A DNA stretch of 64,000 nt, taken from NCBI RefSeq assembly GCF_040298565.1, contig NZ_JBEPAK010000008.1:1-64000 (forward strand), given 5' to 3'. Under the pieces are notes generated by a model that did not search any database, had not been told where the DNA came from, and saw nothing but the letters and a program-made list of their open reading frames with translations. The position numbers and the translations under genes were made by a program. Shown piece by piece: positions 1 to 7,648 of this stretch; position 1 is the stretch's first letter; each line of letters opens with the position of its first letter. This stretch comes from Kitasatospora sp040298565. Lineage in GTDB: Bacteria; Actinomycetota; Actinomycetes; Streptomycetales; Streptomycetaceae.

Positions 1-60
1 CCGGGCGCGCCCCGATACCCCGCGCACGGGCCGGGCGGCCGCGCGCCAGGGGACCGTCTC

Positions 61-110
61 CCCCCCCCAACCCCCCCCACCCCCCCCCCGGGCCGGGCCC
101 CCCCCCCCCG
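61..110. repeat. Poly-C tracts upstream of the translocase gene
   Basis: This stretch holds four runs of 8 to 12 consecutive C residues broken only by AA, A or GGGCCGGG. It is far more homopolymeric than anything else in the window. The minus strand could form G-quadruplexes. It lies about 40 bp upstream of the conjugal translocase start and could affect its expression, but homopolymers of this length are also a typical place for sequencing or assembly error. Confidence 0.7.
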
Positions 111-151
111 GTGGCCGCCCCGGCCCCCTTTCCCGGCTGGAGACCGCCACC

Positions 152-2254
152 ATGACCAAGAACACCAAGAACACCGGGCCGCGCCTGGACTGGAGCGCCG
201 GGCACGGCCTGCTGACCGGCACCCTCAACGCCACCGCCGGCGCCCTGTCCACGACCGCGATCGGCCACGCCACCGGCCTGCCCGCCGGATGGGCGCTGGC
301 CGCAGGCGCCGCCGGGGCCCTCGGCACCATCGGCGCCGGCCTGCGCAAGCGTCTGACCGGGGCGACGCTGGCGTTTCGGGGCACGTGCTGGATGGCCGCC
401 GGCGGCTGGTCGTCCTGGGCGCTGGCCCACGGCGGCCCGTGGCAGTGGCCCGAGCTGGGCTCGCTCGCCGTCGCCGGGATCGCCGCCGGCACCCTCGGCG
501 CCGCGTTCGCCGCGCACGAGGAGGTCGAGCAGGCCAAGCGCGCGCACCTGCTGCTGATCGGCGCCCGCCGCCAGCTCGCCGCCGACTGGACCGACCGCAT
601 CCGCCGCGTCTGCTCGGTCGAGGTGACCGTGCTTGGCATCGAGCACTGGCCCTCCGGCGCCGGCTACACCCTCGAACTCGAACTCCCCGAGGGCGGCACC
701 ACCCGCCGCGCCATCGCCGACCGCGCCGAGGCCCTCGGCTCCGACCTCGACCTGCCCGACGGCTGCGGCCTGCAGGTCATGCCCGGCATCTCCCGACGCC
801 GCGTCCTCGTCCAGGTCACCACCAAGGTCCTCACCGACCAACTCGACTTCCCTGTTGAGGAGATCGAGGAGACGACCACGGTCAACAACCCGATCCCGGT
901 CGCGCTGCTGTCCGACGGGACGCGGGCGGAGATGGACCTGCGGCAGGCCTCCACGATCGTCACCGGCCCCACCGGCACCGGCAAGACCAACTGGCTCCAC
1001 ACCCTGATCGCCCGGCTGAACCAGACGAACGACGTGCTCGTGTGGGTGATCGACCTCAACGGCGGCTCCATCGGCCTGCCCTGGCTCAACGCCTGGCGCG
1101 ACGCCCAGATCGGCCGCGAGGGCTCCCGCTGGGCCGACGCGGACATCCCCGTCCCGGGCGTGGACTGGGTCGCCTCCACCGTCGAGGAGGCCAAGCGCAT
1201 GCTCGCGGTGGCCGTCCGCATCGCCAAGGCCCGCAAGGTCGCCTACCAGGACGCGATGCGCGACGCCGACGACGACAAGCTCCCCGTCAGCCCGGCCATC
1301 CCCGAGATCGTCATCATCACCGACGAGGGCGCCGAAGCCGCCGCCACCCGCGAGGCCCGCGCCGTGCTCGCCGGGATCTCCGAAGTCGTCCGCATCGCCC
1401 GCGCCATGGCGATCCGCGCCGTCCTCTCCGTCCTGCGCGTCACCCAGGACGTCATGCCCGACCCGCTCGTCCGCAAGATGGCCTCCAACCGCCTGGCCAC
1501 CGGCGCCCTGGAGGACTCCGAACTCGGGCACCTCTTCGGGTGGCGCGCACTGCGGGCCGAGGACTCGTTCTCCGGACCCGGGTCGGTGCTGGTCGGCACC
1601 GAGGGCAAGCAGCCCGCCAAGGCCCGCCAACCCCGCATCAAGCCCGGCATGATCGAGGAGATCAGCGCGCTCACCTCCCACCGCCGCCCCGCCCTCGACA
1701 CCCCCTCCCTCGAAGCCGCGGGCACCGACTACACCGACCGCTGGACCCTGGACCGCTGCGGCCACCTCTGGGCCACCACCGAGCCCGTCACCGCCGGCGC
1801 CCCCGCCACGACGGCCACCGCGACCGGCGCCGCGCCGGCCACGGGCGCCGCTCCGGCCGGCGGATGGAAGGCCACCGCCGGATGGGACAAGCCCGCCGAC
1901 CCGGACGACCTGGAATCGATCTGGCTGCTGCCCTCCGCGCCCGAGCCCGGCCCCGCCCCGGCCGGCACCGACTGGGCCGACCCGTCCACCTGGTCCACCG
2001 GCCGCGAGGACAAGGCCCCGGAGCCCGGTGCCCGCGAGGCCGCGCTCATGCTCCTGATCAAGGCCGGGCCCGAGGGCACCGGCGCCAGTGCCATGGAGAA
2101 GATCCTCAAGCCCGAGTTCGGGACCACCCGGCCGACCATCGCCGGATGGCTCAAGTCCTGGGCCGAGAGCGGCGAAGTGGCCCGCGTCGGCGAGGGCAGC
2201 AAGGCCCGCTACGTCCACCGCCAGTACCTGCCCGAGCCGCCCGCCGACGCCTGA
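152..2254 (+). CDS. FtsK/SpoIIIE-type conjugal DNA translocase (TraB/TraSA-like)
   Basis: This is the 700-aa motor that moves double-stranded plasmid or AICE DNA between mycelial cells. Hydrophobic segments near residues 30-130 fit membrane anchoring. The P-loop GPTGTGKT lies at residues 272-279 and a Walker B strand IVIITDE at about 386-392. A proline/alanine-rich linker (about 550-620) leads to a C-terminal winged-helix-like domain (about 625-690). In Streptomyces TraB proteins that domain reads short repeats in the clt transfer locus. The ATG at 152 follows a GGAG-type site. A repeat array consistent with such a locus begins 8 bp after the stop. TraB/TraSA function is inferred from domain order and AICE context; only this protein is normally needed for transfer. 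Confidence 0.9.
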   Translation: MTKNTKNTGPRLDWSAGHGLLTGTLNATAGALSTTAIGHATGLPAGWALAAGAAGALGTIGAGLRKRLTGATLAFRGTCWMAAGGWSSWALAHGGPWQWPELGSLAVAGIAAGTLGAAFAAHEEVEQAKRAHLLLIGARRQLAADWTDRIRRVCSVEVTVLGIEHWPSGAGYTLELELPEGGTTRRAIADRAEALGSDLDLPDGCGLQVMPGISRRRVLVQVTTKVLTDQLDFPVEEIEETTTVNNPIPVALLSDGTRAEMDLRQASTIVTGPTGTGKTNWLHTLIARLNQTNDVLVWVIDLNGGSIGLPWLNAWRDAQIGREGSRWADADIPVPGVDWVASTVEEAKRMLAVAVRIAKARKVAYQDAMRDADDDKLPVSPAIPEIVIITDEGAEAAATREARAVLAGISEVVRIARAMAIRAVLSVLRVTQDVMPDPLVRKMASNRLATGALEDSELGHLFGWRALRAEDSFSGPGSVLVGTEGKQPAKARQPRIKPGMIEEISALTSHRRPALDTPSLEAAGTDYTDRWTLDRCGHLWATTEPVTAGAPATTATATGAAPATGAAPAGGWKATAGWDKPADPDDLESIWLLPSAPEPGPAPAGTDWADPSTWSTGREDKAPEPGAREAALMLLIKAGPEGTGASAMEKILKPEFGTTRPTIAGWLKSWAESGEVARVGEGSKARYVHRQYLPEPPADA

Positions 2255-2261
2255 CGAACCG

Positions 2262-2414
2262 GCCTGTCTGTCGCCTGTCGCGCCCGCCCCGAAAGGGGGG
2301 TGCGGCACCGGCCGATGCCCTGTCATCCCCCCTCTGACCTGCGGGACTACAGGCTACAGACAGGCGACAGGCAACAGGCGACAGACAGGCGCGCACTACA
2401 GGCGCACAACAGGC
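2262..2414. repeat. ACAGGC repeat cluster, candidate clt transfer locus
   Basis: Seven ACAGGC copies occur between 2349 and 2414 (starts 2349, 2360, 2367, 2374, 2385, 2398, 2409), most extended to ACAGGCG. Two inverted copies (GCCTGT) lie at 2262 and 2273. A perfect 16-bp inverted pair is formed by 2263-2278 and 2374-2389. The cluster fills the 230-bp non-coding gap between the translocase gene and the next small gene. In Streptomyces plasmids the clt locus, bound by TraB through 8-bp repeats, often lies just 3' of traB, so that role is the leading inference. A repressor operator is the alternative. Confidence 0.6.
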
Positions 2415-2487
2415 ACCACGGCCCGCCCGGACCCGCTCCGGGCGGGCCGCTCCGCACCCCCACAGCACCCACCGGAAGGCCCTCGCC

Positions 2488-2676
2488 GTGATCGTCTCGC
2501 TCAGCGTCACCGTCGTCTTCGCGATCCTGTCCGCCGTCCTCATCCGCGGCCGCCGCGTCTCCCTGCCCACCGCCGCCGTGCTCTGGCTCTCGGGCTTCAC
2601 GCTCGCCTCCACCGGCATGGCCGACCCCGTGAACAACTTCCTCGCCGCCGTCACCCGCATCGTCTCCGGCCACTGA
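2488..2676 (+). CDS. Small Spd-type membrane protein of the AICE
   Basis: This is a 62-aa protein with two hydrophobic helices: residues 2-20 run straight from the start, and about 27-44 form the second. The GTG start at 2488 is preceded by GGAAGG at 2474. Position between the conjugal translocase and a second small membrane protein is typical for the spread (Spd) genes that help intramycelial distribution of transferred plasmid DNA. No conserved motif is visible beyond the membrane segments, so the Spd role rests on size, topology and location. Confidence 0.7.
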   Translation: MIVSLSVTVVFAILSAVLIRGRRVSLPTAAVLWLSGFTLASTGMADPVNNFLAAVTRIVSGH

Positions 2677-2712
2677 CCACCCACCCCGCACCAACCCCGA
2701 CAGGAGAGCACC

Positions 2713-3144
2713 GTGGACCACAACCCTTACCCCCCGGCCGCCCCGGTGCTCTACACCGCCGACGGCCAACCCCTGTACGCCACCGCCCCCCTCACGAACG
2801 CGCCCGCCATCCACCAGCCCACCGCCCCGCAGCCCGCCCCCGTCTACGCCCACCCGCCGGTCCCGCACCAGCCCACCGTCGTCCTCCCGGCCCCGGCCGC
2901 GGCCGCGCCGCCCGCCCGCGACCCCTGGCCCGCCCGGCTCGCCGCCGGCGGAATCGGACTCGGCGCCGCCGGACTCGGCATCGGCTACGCCCTCCAGGCC
3001 GTCGCCGCCGCCGGCAGCAGCCTCGGCGGACTCGCCGCCATCGGCGCCGGCGCCTACTGCCTCGCCAAAACCCGCAGCTCCGGCGGAGGAGGCGGACAGG
3101 GCGCCGTGAACGTGAGCGTCAACGTCACCAACCGCAACCGCTGA
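2713..3144 (+). CDS. SpdB-like AICE membrane protein
   Basis: This 143-aa protein has a proline- and alanine-rich N-terminal half (residues 1-75), then a glycine/alanine hydrophobic hairpin (about 78-118). A Gly-rich turn and a polar tail ending in NVSVNVTNRNR follow. The GTG start at 2713 follows AGGAGA at 2702. This layout matches SpdB2-type spread proteins encoded next to tra genes in Streptomyces plasmids. They associate with the membrane and the translocase and help move DNA through septal cross-walls. The family call is from composition and synteny rather than an alignment. Confidence 0.75.
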   Translation: MDHNPYPPAAPVLYTADGQPLYATAPLTNAPAIHQPTAPQPAPVYAHPPVPHQPTVVLPAPAAAAPPARDPWPARLAAGGIGLGAAGLGIGYALQAVAAAGSSLGGLAAIGAGAYCLAKTRSSGGGGGQGAVNVSVNVTNRNR

Positions 3145-3245
3145 CGGCCTGCCCGACCGGCCGCGCCGCCCGGACCACGCCGCATCCAGCGGCAGGGGCC
3201 CGGGCGGTGCGGGGGACGGACAGACCCGCTCCCACACAGCACAAA

Positions 3246-3293
3246 GCCCCACACCAGCCGTCTCTCTGCCAAGTTCGGCGGCTGGTGCGGGGC
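3246..3293 (+). terminator. Long hairpin between Spd genes and the next AICE operon
   Basis: A 15-bp near-perfect inverted repeat (3246-3260 with 3279-3293, one mismatch, 18-nt loop) lies in the 180-bp gap before the gene at 3325. No T-tract follows. It could be a factor-assisted terminator for the spread genes or a leader structure for the downstream operon. Confidence 0.5.
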
Positions 3294-3324
3294 CGTGCAT
3301 CCCCTTCACAGAGATGGGACCAGC

Positions 3325-3915
3325 ATGCCCGACTTCCACCACTCCGCGCTCGTGATCGTGGACGACACCGCCGACCGGGAGCAGGCCTCCGACGGCCGCT
3401 CCCGTTACGGCGCCTACATCGCCCGGCACGCCGACGACTTCCACGAGGACGGCCGGCCGCTCCGTCCGGTGGAGTTCGCCATCGCCGCGTGGCGCACCGC
3501 CACCGCCCCCGTCATGGCCCCCGGCTACGCGGCCGTGCGCCGCGACGTCCAGCCGCTCGACGTCTACCGGGACCACCACGGCGGCGCCCAGTTCTGCGCC
3601 AAGGTCGGCCTGCGGCACAGCCAGCTCGCCCACCGCCCCGCCGGGCACCCGCTGGACTGGGAGAAGGACCCGTGGTTCCACCCGAGCGAGCAGTGGCCCG
3701 TCCTCGTCAGCCCGGACCGCACCGACCGCCCCGCCGTCCTGGTGACTGCCGCCGTGCTCCTTCCGGTCCCCGACGACATCCTCACCGCCCCCACCACGAC
3801 CCGGCCCGGCAACGCGCTGACCCACGAGGCCAAGGCCGTGGTCCACGCCCTCGCCGAGTACGCCAACCGGCACCTTGCCCCGCTCGTCGCCGACCTGCTC
3901 GGCGGTGCCTGGTGA
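3325..3915 (+). CDS. AICE protein of unknown function
   Basis: This is a 196-aa soluble protein with no membrane segment or motif that I recognise. It is rich in His, Asp and Pro and contains a central DWEKDPWFHPSEQWPVL stretch. The ATG at 3325 is preferred over an in-frame GTG at 3295 because a GAGATGGGA purine run sits about 8 bp upstream of it. The stop overlaps the next start as GTGA (3912-3915), so it is probably translated together with the methyltransferase gene. It is the first gene of a tightly packed block leading to the replication genes. No function is proposed. Confidence 0.75.
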   Translation: MPDFHHSALVIVDDTADREQASDGRSRYGAYIARHADDFHEDGRPLRPVEFAIAAWRTATAPVMAPGYAAVRRDVQPLDVYRDHHGGAQFCAKVGLRHSQLAHRPAGHPLDWEKDPWFHPSEQWPVLVSPDRTDRPAVLVTAAVLLPVPDDILTAPTTTRPGNALTHEAKAVVHALAEYANRHLAPLVADLLGGAW

Positions 3916-4655
3916 GCGCCGCCGCTGCCCTGTCCGGCCTGTTCCTCGCGGCCCGCCCGCCCGCGGCCTGGCTGCCCGATCGTCCGTGGAACGGCCTGAC
4001 CGTCCTGGACGCCTACGGGTGCCAGGGCGGTGCCGGCATGGGCTACCACCTCGCCGGATACCGCGTCCTCAGCCTCGACAACGCCCCGCAGCCGAGGAAC
4101 CCGCTGGCCTTCCTCCAGGCTGACGCCGTGCAGTTCATCAGGGAGCACGGGCACCTCTTCGACTTCGTGCACGCCTCCCCGCCGTGCCAGCGCTACACCC
4201 GCTGCCAGAAGATCCGCCGCCGGGAGCACCCCGACCTCATCGCCCCCACCCGCGCCGCCCTGCAGTCCACCGGCCGCCCGTGGGTCATCGAGAACGTCGA
4301 AGAGGCCCGCGCCGAGCTGCACGACCCGGTGCTGCTCTGCGGCACCATGTTCGGCCTGCGCACCTACCGCCACCGCCTCTTCGAGCCCGGCGGCGGACTC
4401 GCCCTCGCCCCGCCGGACCACCCGGTCCACACCGCACCGAACGCCAAGATGGGCCGCCCCGTCGCCGAGGGCGAGTTCATGCACGTCGTCGGCAACTTCT
4501 CCAACGTCCCGCTCGCCCGCAGCGCGGCCGTGATGGGCATGCCCTGGGCCACCCGCGACGGCCTGCGCGAAGCCATCCCCCCGGCCTACACCGAACTGAT
4601 CGGCCGACAGGCAGCTGCCCAGCTGGGCGTGGCCCCCGGCAGGAGCGCGGCATGA
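3912..4655 (+). CDS. Small C5-cytosine DNA methyltransferase-like protein
   Basis: This 247-aa protein has the core motifs of cytosine-5 DNA methyltransferases. A glycine-rich AdoMet loop (YGCQGGAGMGY) lies near residues 36-46. The catalytic ASPPCQ motif has its nucleophile at Cys92, and the ENV motif is at 127-129. A TYRHRLFE segment stands where the usual QRRxR motif is found. The protein is much shorter than typical restriction-modification methylases (300-450 aa), and little room is left for a target-recognition domain. No restriction enzyme gene is adjacent. Similar short versions occur in actinophages and AICEs, where they may protect element DNA from host restriction. The start GTG overlaps the previous stop and the stop overlaps the next start (ATGA). 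Confidence 0.8.
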   Translation: MSAAAALSGLFLAARPPAAWLPDRPWNGLTVLDAYGCQGGAGMGYHLAGYRVLSLDNAPQPRNPLAFLQADAVQFIREHGHLFDFVHASPPCQRYTRCQKIRRREHPDLIAPTRAALQSTGRPWVIENVEEARAELHDPVLLCGTMFGLRTYRHRLFEPGGGLALAPPDHPVHTAPNAKMGRPVAEGEFMHVVGNFSNVPLARSAAVMGMPWATRDGLREAIPPAYTELIGRQAAAQLGVAPGRSAA

Positions 4656-4834
4656 GCACCTACAGCATCCCGATCGTCCACTGCGACGGCCCCGACTGCG
4701 AGGCGCCCGAGATCCACCACCCCGCCGCCCGCACCGCCGACGACGTCCGCCGCCTCCGCCGCCCCGACGGATGGCACCAGCGCCCCGGCGGCCGGGACAT
4801 CTGCCCGGTCTGCTGGGCCGCCGGGCACCGCTGA
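4652..4834 (+). CDS. Small Cys-rich (zinc-ribbon-like) AICE protein
   Basis: This 60-aa protein contains HCDGPDCE near the N-terminus and CPVCW near the C-terminus. The spaced pairs of cysteines could bind one zinc ion. The start overlaps the methyltransferase stop as ATGA, indicating translational coupling. It lies inside the compact AICE replication/modification block. Partner or nucleic-acid target is unknown; only a metal-binding small protein can be supported. Confidence 0.7.
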   Translation: MSTYSIPIVHCDGPDCEAPEIHHPAARTADDVRRLRRPDGWHQRPGGRDICPVCWAAGHR

Positions 4835-4852
4835 CCGGTCCGGCCAGCAACC

Positions 4853-5131
4853 GTGTCCGCCTACCTGGACTGGCACGACGCCTCCCACTACGACCGCACC
4901 GGCCCCCGCCCCTGCCGCTGGTGCGGCCGTTCCACCCCGCTGCGCGACGAGCAGCGCAGGCCCACCCACAAGGTCTGCGCCGAACAGCACGCCGCCGAAC
5001 AGCCCCCGCCGACGTCTGGAGACCGGCGTGAACCCCATCCTGCAACTCGCCCTCGAACTGGCCCGGCTCGGCCTTCCCGTCCTACCGCTGCGGGCCGGGA
5101 AACGCCCGGTCGGCAACTGCCAGGCCTGTAA
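4853..5131 (+). CDS. Hypothetical Cys-containing AICE protein overlapping the replication gene
   Basis: This 92-aa frame starts with GTG at 4853, 18 bp after the preceding stop. Residues 1-50 look like a real protein, with a CRWCG motif and a later Cys and His (KVCAEQH). The C-terminal 34 residues are Pro/Arg/Thr-rich and overlap the start of the prim-pol gene by 104 bp in another frame. Genuine translation of the first half seems likely, while the tail may be a read-on into the neighbour after a lost stop. A role in the element is unknown. Confidence 0.5.
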   Translation: MSAYLDWHDASHYDRTGPRPCRWCGRSTPLRDEQRRPTHKVCAEQHAAEQPPPTSGDRREPHPATRPRTGPARPSRPTAAGRETPGRQLPGL

Positions 5132-5900
5132 GGACAACGCCTGCGGCGGCCGACCGAACATGAAAGTCCCGGGCCCGTGCGCCTGCCCGGCGCCCTGCCA
5201 CGCGTGGGCCGCCGCCACCACCGACCCCGCCGTCCTGAACAGCCCGCCGTGGCATCGCGCGTGGCGGGAGGCCGAAGCGGTGGCCTACCACCCCGGCGGC
5301 GCCGGCCTGACCGTGGTCGACCTCGACAGCGCCGGCGCCGTCACCTGGGCCCGCACCGCCCTGCCCCCGACGCTCACCGTGCCCAGCACCCGGGGCGAAC
5401 ACTGGGTCTACCGGGGCGCCATGACCTCCGCCAACAAGGTCCGCCCCGACGTGGACGTCAAGTCGACCATGCAGTACGCCCGTTGGCTCGGCTACGGCGC
5501 CGGCACCATGGCGCCGCTGCCCGACGCCGTCCGCGCCCTGGTCGACAAGGAAGAGACCACCCCGCCGCCGGCGCATGGCGCGCGGGTGGCCTCTTCGCCC
5601 CCGCCAACCTGGACCCGCACCAAAGGCCACGGCTGCCGCCACACCGACCGCTACATCCACACCGGGCTGCAACGCGGCCTCGCCAAAATCGCCGACTGCC
5701 CCGAGACCGGCGCCGGATCGCAGGCCTACGGCGTCGCCCGCTTCCTCGCCGCCCAGCACACCCGCTGCCCCGGCCCCTGCGGACTCGACACCCTCGCCCA
5801 GCAGCTCATCGACGCCGCCGTCAACGTCGGCGTCCCCCACGACTACGCCACCCGCGCCGTCGACCGCGGCTTCGCCGCCGCTGGCACCCACCTGGACTGA
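5028..5900 (+). CDS. Prim-pol (bifunctional DNA primase/polymerase) replication protein
   Basis: This 290-aa protein has an N-terminal prim-pol fold. It opens with a conserved ALELARLGLPVLPL segment, followed by a Cys-rich insert (residues 24-63). The acidic metal-binding pair VVDLD has Asp98 and Asp100. A later STRGEHWVYRG strand carries the catalytic histidine region, and a VDVKS motif follows. Such proteins initiate replication of one AICE class (RepPP type) and make primers and DNA in the cytoplasm. The C-terminal 90 residues form a small helical domain. The GTG at 5028 has a TGGAGA site 6 bp upstream. The ATPase gene follows after 82 bp and probably acts with it as a helicase-like loader. 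Confidence 0.87.
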   Translation: MNPILQLALELARLGLPVLPLRAGKRPVGNCQACKDNACGGRPNMKVPGPCACPAPCHAWAAATTDPAVLNSPPWHRAWREAEAVAYHPGGAGLTVVDLDSAGAVTWARTALPPTLTVPSTRGEHWVYRGAMTSANKVRPDVDVKSTMQYARWLGYGAGTMAPLPDAVRALVDKEETTPPPAHGARVASSPPPTWTRTKGHGCRHTDRYIHTGLQRGLAKIADCPETGAGSQAYGVARFLAAQHTRCPGPCGLDTLAQQLIDAAVNVGVPHDYATRAVDRGFAAAGTHLD

Positions 5901-5982
5901 CCACCCCAACGCGCCGAAGCGGCCGCCCTCTCGCCAGAGCCTGCGGCCGCTTCAACCAGCCCAACAGACTGGAGCCCCAAGC

Positions 5983-7242
5983 ATGACCGATCCCACCCCG
6001 CCCGTCACCACCACGGCCGAGGACGGCGCCGCCCTGCTGGACGAGGTCGAGCGGCACCATCGCCGCTTCAACGTCTTCCCCTCGGAGTCCGCCTACGTCG
6101 CCGTGACCCTGTGGGACGCCCACGCCCACCTGATGGACGCCTTCGAGGCCACCCCCCGCCTCGCCTTCCTCAGCCCCGAGCCCGGCAGCGGCAAGACGCG
6201 CGCGCTGGAGATCGTGGAGACCCTGGTCCCCCGGCCGCTCACCACCGTCGATATCAGCGCCTCCGCGCTGTTCCGCTCCGTCTGCGACGAGCAGGCCCGC
6301 CCCACCGTCCTTTTCGACGAGGTCGACACCGTCTTCGGCGCGGCCGCGGGCGGTAACGAGGACCTGCGTGGCCTGATCAACGCCGGATACCGCCGCACCG
6401 GCGGCGTCGTCCGCAGCGTCCGCGACGGCGAGAACCACGTCGTCCAGAAGTTCCCCGTCTACGCCGCCCTCGTCCTCGCCGGCCTCGGCGACCTGCCCGA
6501 CACCATCATGAGCCGCTCCATCGTCATCCGGATGCGCCGTCGGGCCCCCAACGAGCGCGTCGAGGCGTTCCGCCAGCGCATCCACGAAGCCGAGGGCCAT
6601 GCCCTGCGCGACCGCCTCGCCGACTGGGCCGACACCGTCCGCGAACAGCTCACCGGCGCCTGGCCCGAGATGCCCGAGGGCGTCACCGACCGCCCCGCCG
6701 ACGTGTGGGAACCCCTCCTCGCCGTCGCCGACGCCGCCGGCGGCCACTGGCCCGACCGCGCCCGCACCGCCTGCCTCGAACTCGTCAACGCCGCCCAGGC
6801 CAACGACAAGGGCAGCGTCGGCGTGCGCCTGCTCGCCGACCTGCGCGACGTCTTCGCCGGAGCCGAGCGCCTCACCAGCGCCACCATCATCGAACGCCTC
6901 ACCGCCATGGACGACGCCCCCTGGGCCGACCTCGACGGCCGCCCCCTCAACACCCGTTCCCTCGCCAAGCTGCTCGGCGACTACGTCACCGCCGCCAACC
7001 AGCCCATCCGCCCCCGCAACATCAAGATCGGCACCGCCGTCGCCAAGGGCTACTACGCCACCGACCTCGCCGACGCCTGGCTGCGCTACTGCCCGCCCAT
7101 CCCCGAAACCACCGCTACCAGCGCTACTCCCGCTACCGCCCAGGTCAGGGCCCTTTTCCCGGTAGCGGAACCGGTAGCGGTAGCGGATACCGAACCGCCC
7201 ACCACCACCGAGACCCCCGCCGAACTCACCACCGTCGGCTGA
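5983..7242 (+). CDS. DUF3631-type P-loop ATPase, partner of the prim-pol protein
   Basis: This 419-aa protein has a P-loop PEPGSGKTR (residues 67-73) and a Walker B VLFDEVD (109-115). A sensor-like arginine-rich SRSIVIRMRRR segment near 178-188 follows. The C-terminal part contains the conserved DLDGRPLNTRSLAKLL region that is typical of DUF3631 proteins. In AICEs and phages this family sits beside prim-pol or primase genes and probably supplies helicase or loader activity. The ATG at 5983 has GGAG about 9 bp upstream. The last 45 residues are low-complexity (TATSATPATA, VAEPVAVA) because the DNA there is a CCGCTACC/GGTAGCGG repeat array that continues past the stop codon. Exact biochemical activity is inferred. 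Confidence 0.85.
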   Translation: MTDPTPPVTTTAEDGAALLDEVERHHRRFNVFPSESAYVAVTLWDAHAHLMDAFEATPRLAFLSPEPGSGKTRALEIVETLVPRPLTTVDISASALFRSVCDEQARPTVLFDEVDTVFGAAAGGNEDLRGLINAGYRRTGGVVRSVRDGENHVVQKFPVYAALVLAGLGDLPDTIMSRSIVIRMRRRAPNERVEAFRQRIHEAEGHALRDRLADWADTVREQLTGAWPEMPEGVTDRPADVWEPLLAVADAAGGHWPDRARTACLELVNAAQANDKGSVGVRLLADLRDVFAGAERLTSATIIERLTAMDDAPWADLDGRPLNTRSLAKLLGDYVTAANQPIRPRNIKIGTAVAKGYYATDLADAWLRYCPPIPETTATSATPATAQVRALFPVAEPVAVADTEPPTTTETPAELTTVG

Positions 7243-7326
7243 CCGCACCAATCCGCTACCGCTACCCCACCCGCTACCGCCGCACCCCACCTGACCAGCG
7301 CGGTAGCGGAGTAGCGGCGGTAGCGG
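7112..7326. repeat. CCGCTACC/GGTAGCGG repeat array, candidate origin or Xis/operator region
   Basis: Eleven exact octamers occur here. In CCGCTACC orientation they start at 7112, 7130, 7253, 7259 and 7271. In GGTAGCGG orientation they start at 7161, 7173, 7179, 7302 and 7319, with a seven-of-eight copy at 7310. They form two blocks, each with one orientation followed by the other, so each can fold into a hairpin. Block 1 is in the end of the ATPase gene and block 2 is in the gap before the excisionase gene. Conservation across the stop codon points to a DNA-level function. Iteron origin, excisionase site and operator are all possible. Confidence 0.75.
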
Positions 7327-7367
7327 CCCCCCAGAGAAGCAAGCCAAGAGGATCAACAGGAGGCACC

Positions 7368-7568
7368 ATGACCATGCCCGCCGCCGCGATTCGCCCGGTT
7401 CTGCTGACCGCCGAGGAAGCCGCGAAGATGCTGCGCATCGGACGGTCGACGCTCTACCAGCTCCTGGCCGAGAAGGAGTTGACGTCCATCAAGATCGGGC
7501 GATCCCGTCGCATCCGGCCCGCCGACATCGAGGCCTACATCGAGCGCCAGGCCGCCAGCGCCGCCTGA
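7368..7568 (+). CDS. xis: Excisionase, MerR-like helix-turn-helix (Xis)
   Basis: This 66-aa protein consists almost entirely of an excisionase-family winged helix: LTAEEAAKMLRIGRSTLYQL (residues 13-32), then KIGRSRRIRPADIEAYIERQ. Xis bends att DNA and steers the integrase toward excision. The ATG at 7368 has a perfect AGGAGG at 7358-7363. The gene lies 80 bp upstream of the integrase gene, separated by a strong hairpin, and directly downstream of a repeat array it might bind. Length and position are typical for AICEs. Confidence 0.9.
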   Translation: MTMPAAAIRPVLLTAEEAAKMLRIGRSTLYQLLAEKELTSIKIGRSRRIRPADIEAYIERQAASAA

Positions 7569-7595
7569 CCACCACCACCGACCAACCAGTCCTTC

Positions 7596-7629
7596 GAGGG
7601 CGCCGGGATGCATCATGCCCGGCGCCCTC
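7596..7629 (+). terminator. Perfect 12-bp hairpin between xis and int
   Basis: Positions 7596-7607 and 7618-7629 form a perfect GC-rich stem with a 10-nt loop, and no T-tract follows. It ends 8 bp before the integrase ribosome binding site. It may attenuate read-through from xis into int, or sequester the int ribosome binding region, giving different levels of the two recombination proteins. Confidence 0.6.
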
Positions 7630-7648
7630 GCCACTTCAGGAGTACCGC

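Noticed and set aside
2347..3873. Long open frame on the minus strand over the Spd genes
   Set aside because: It is antisense to genes with good starts and consists of Gly/Val/Arg-rich composition typical of GC-rich shadow frames.
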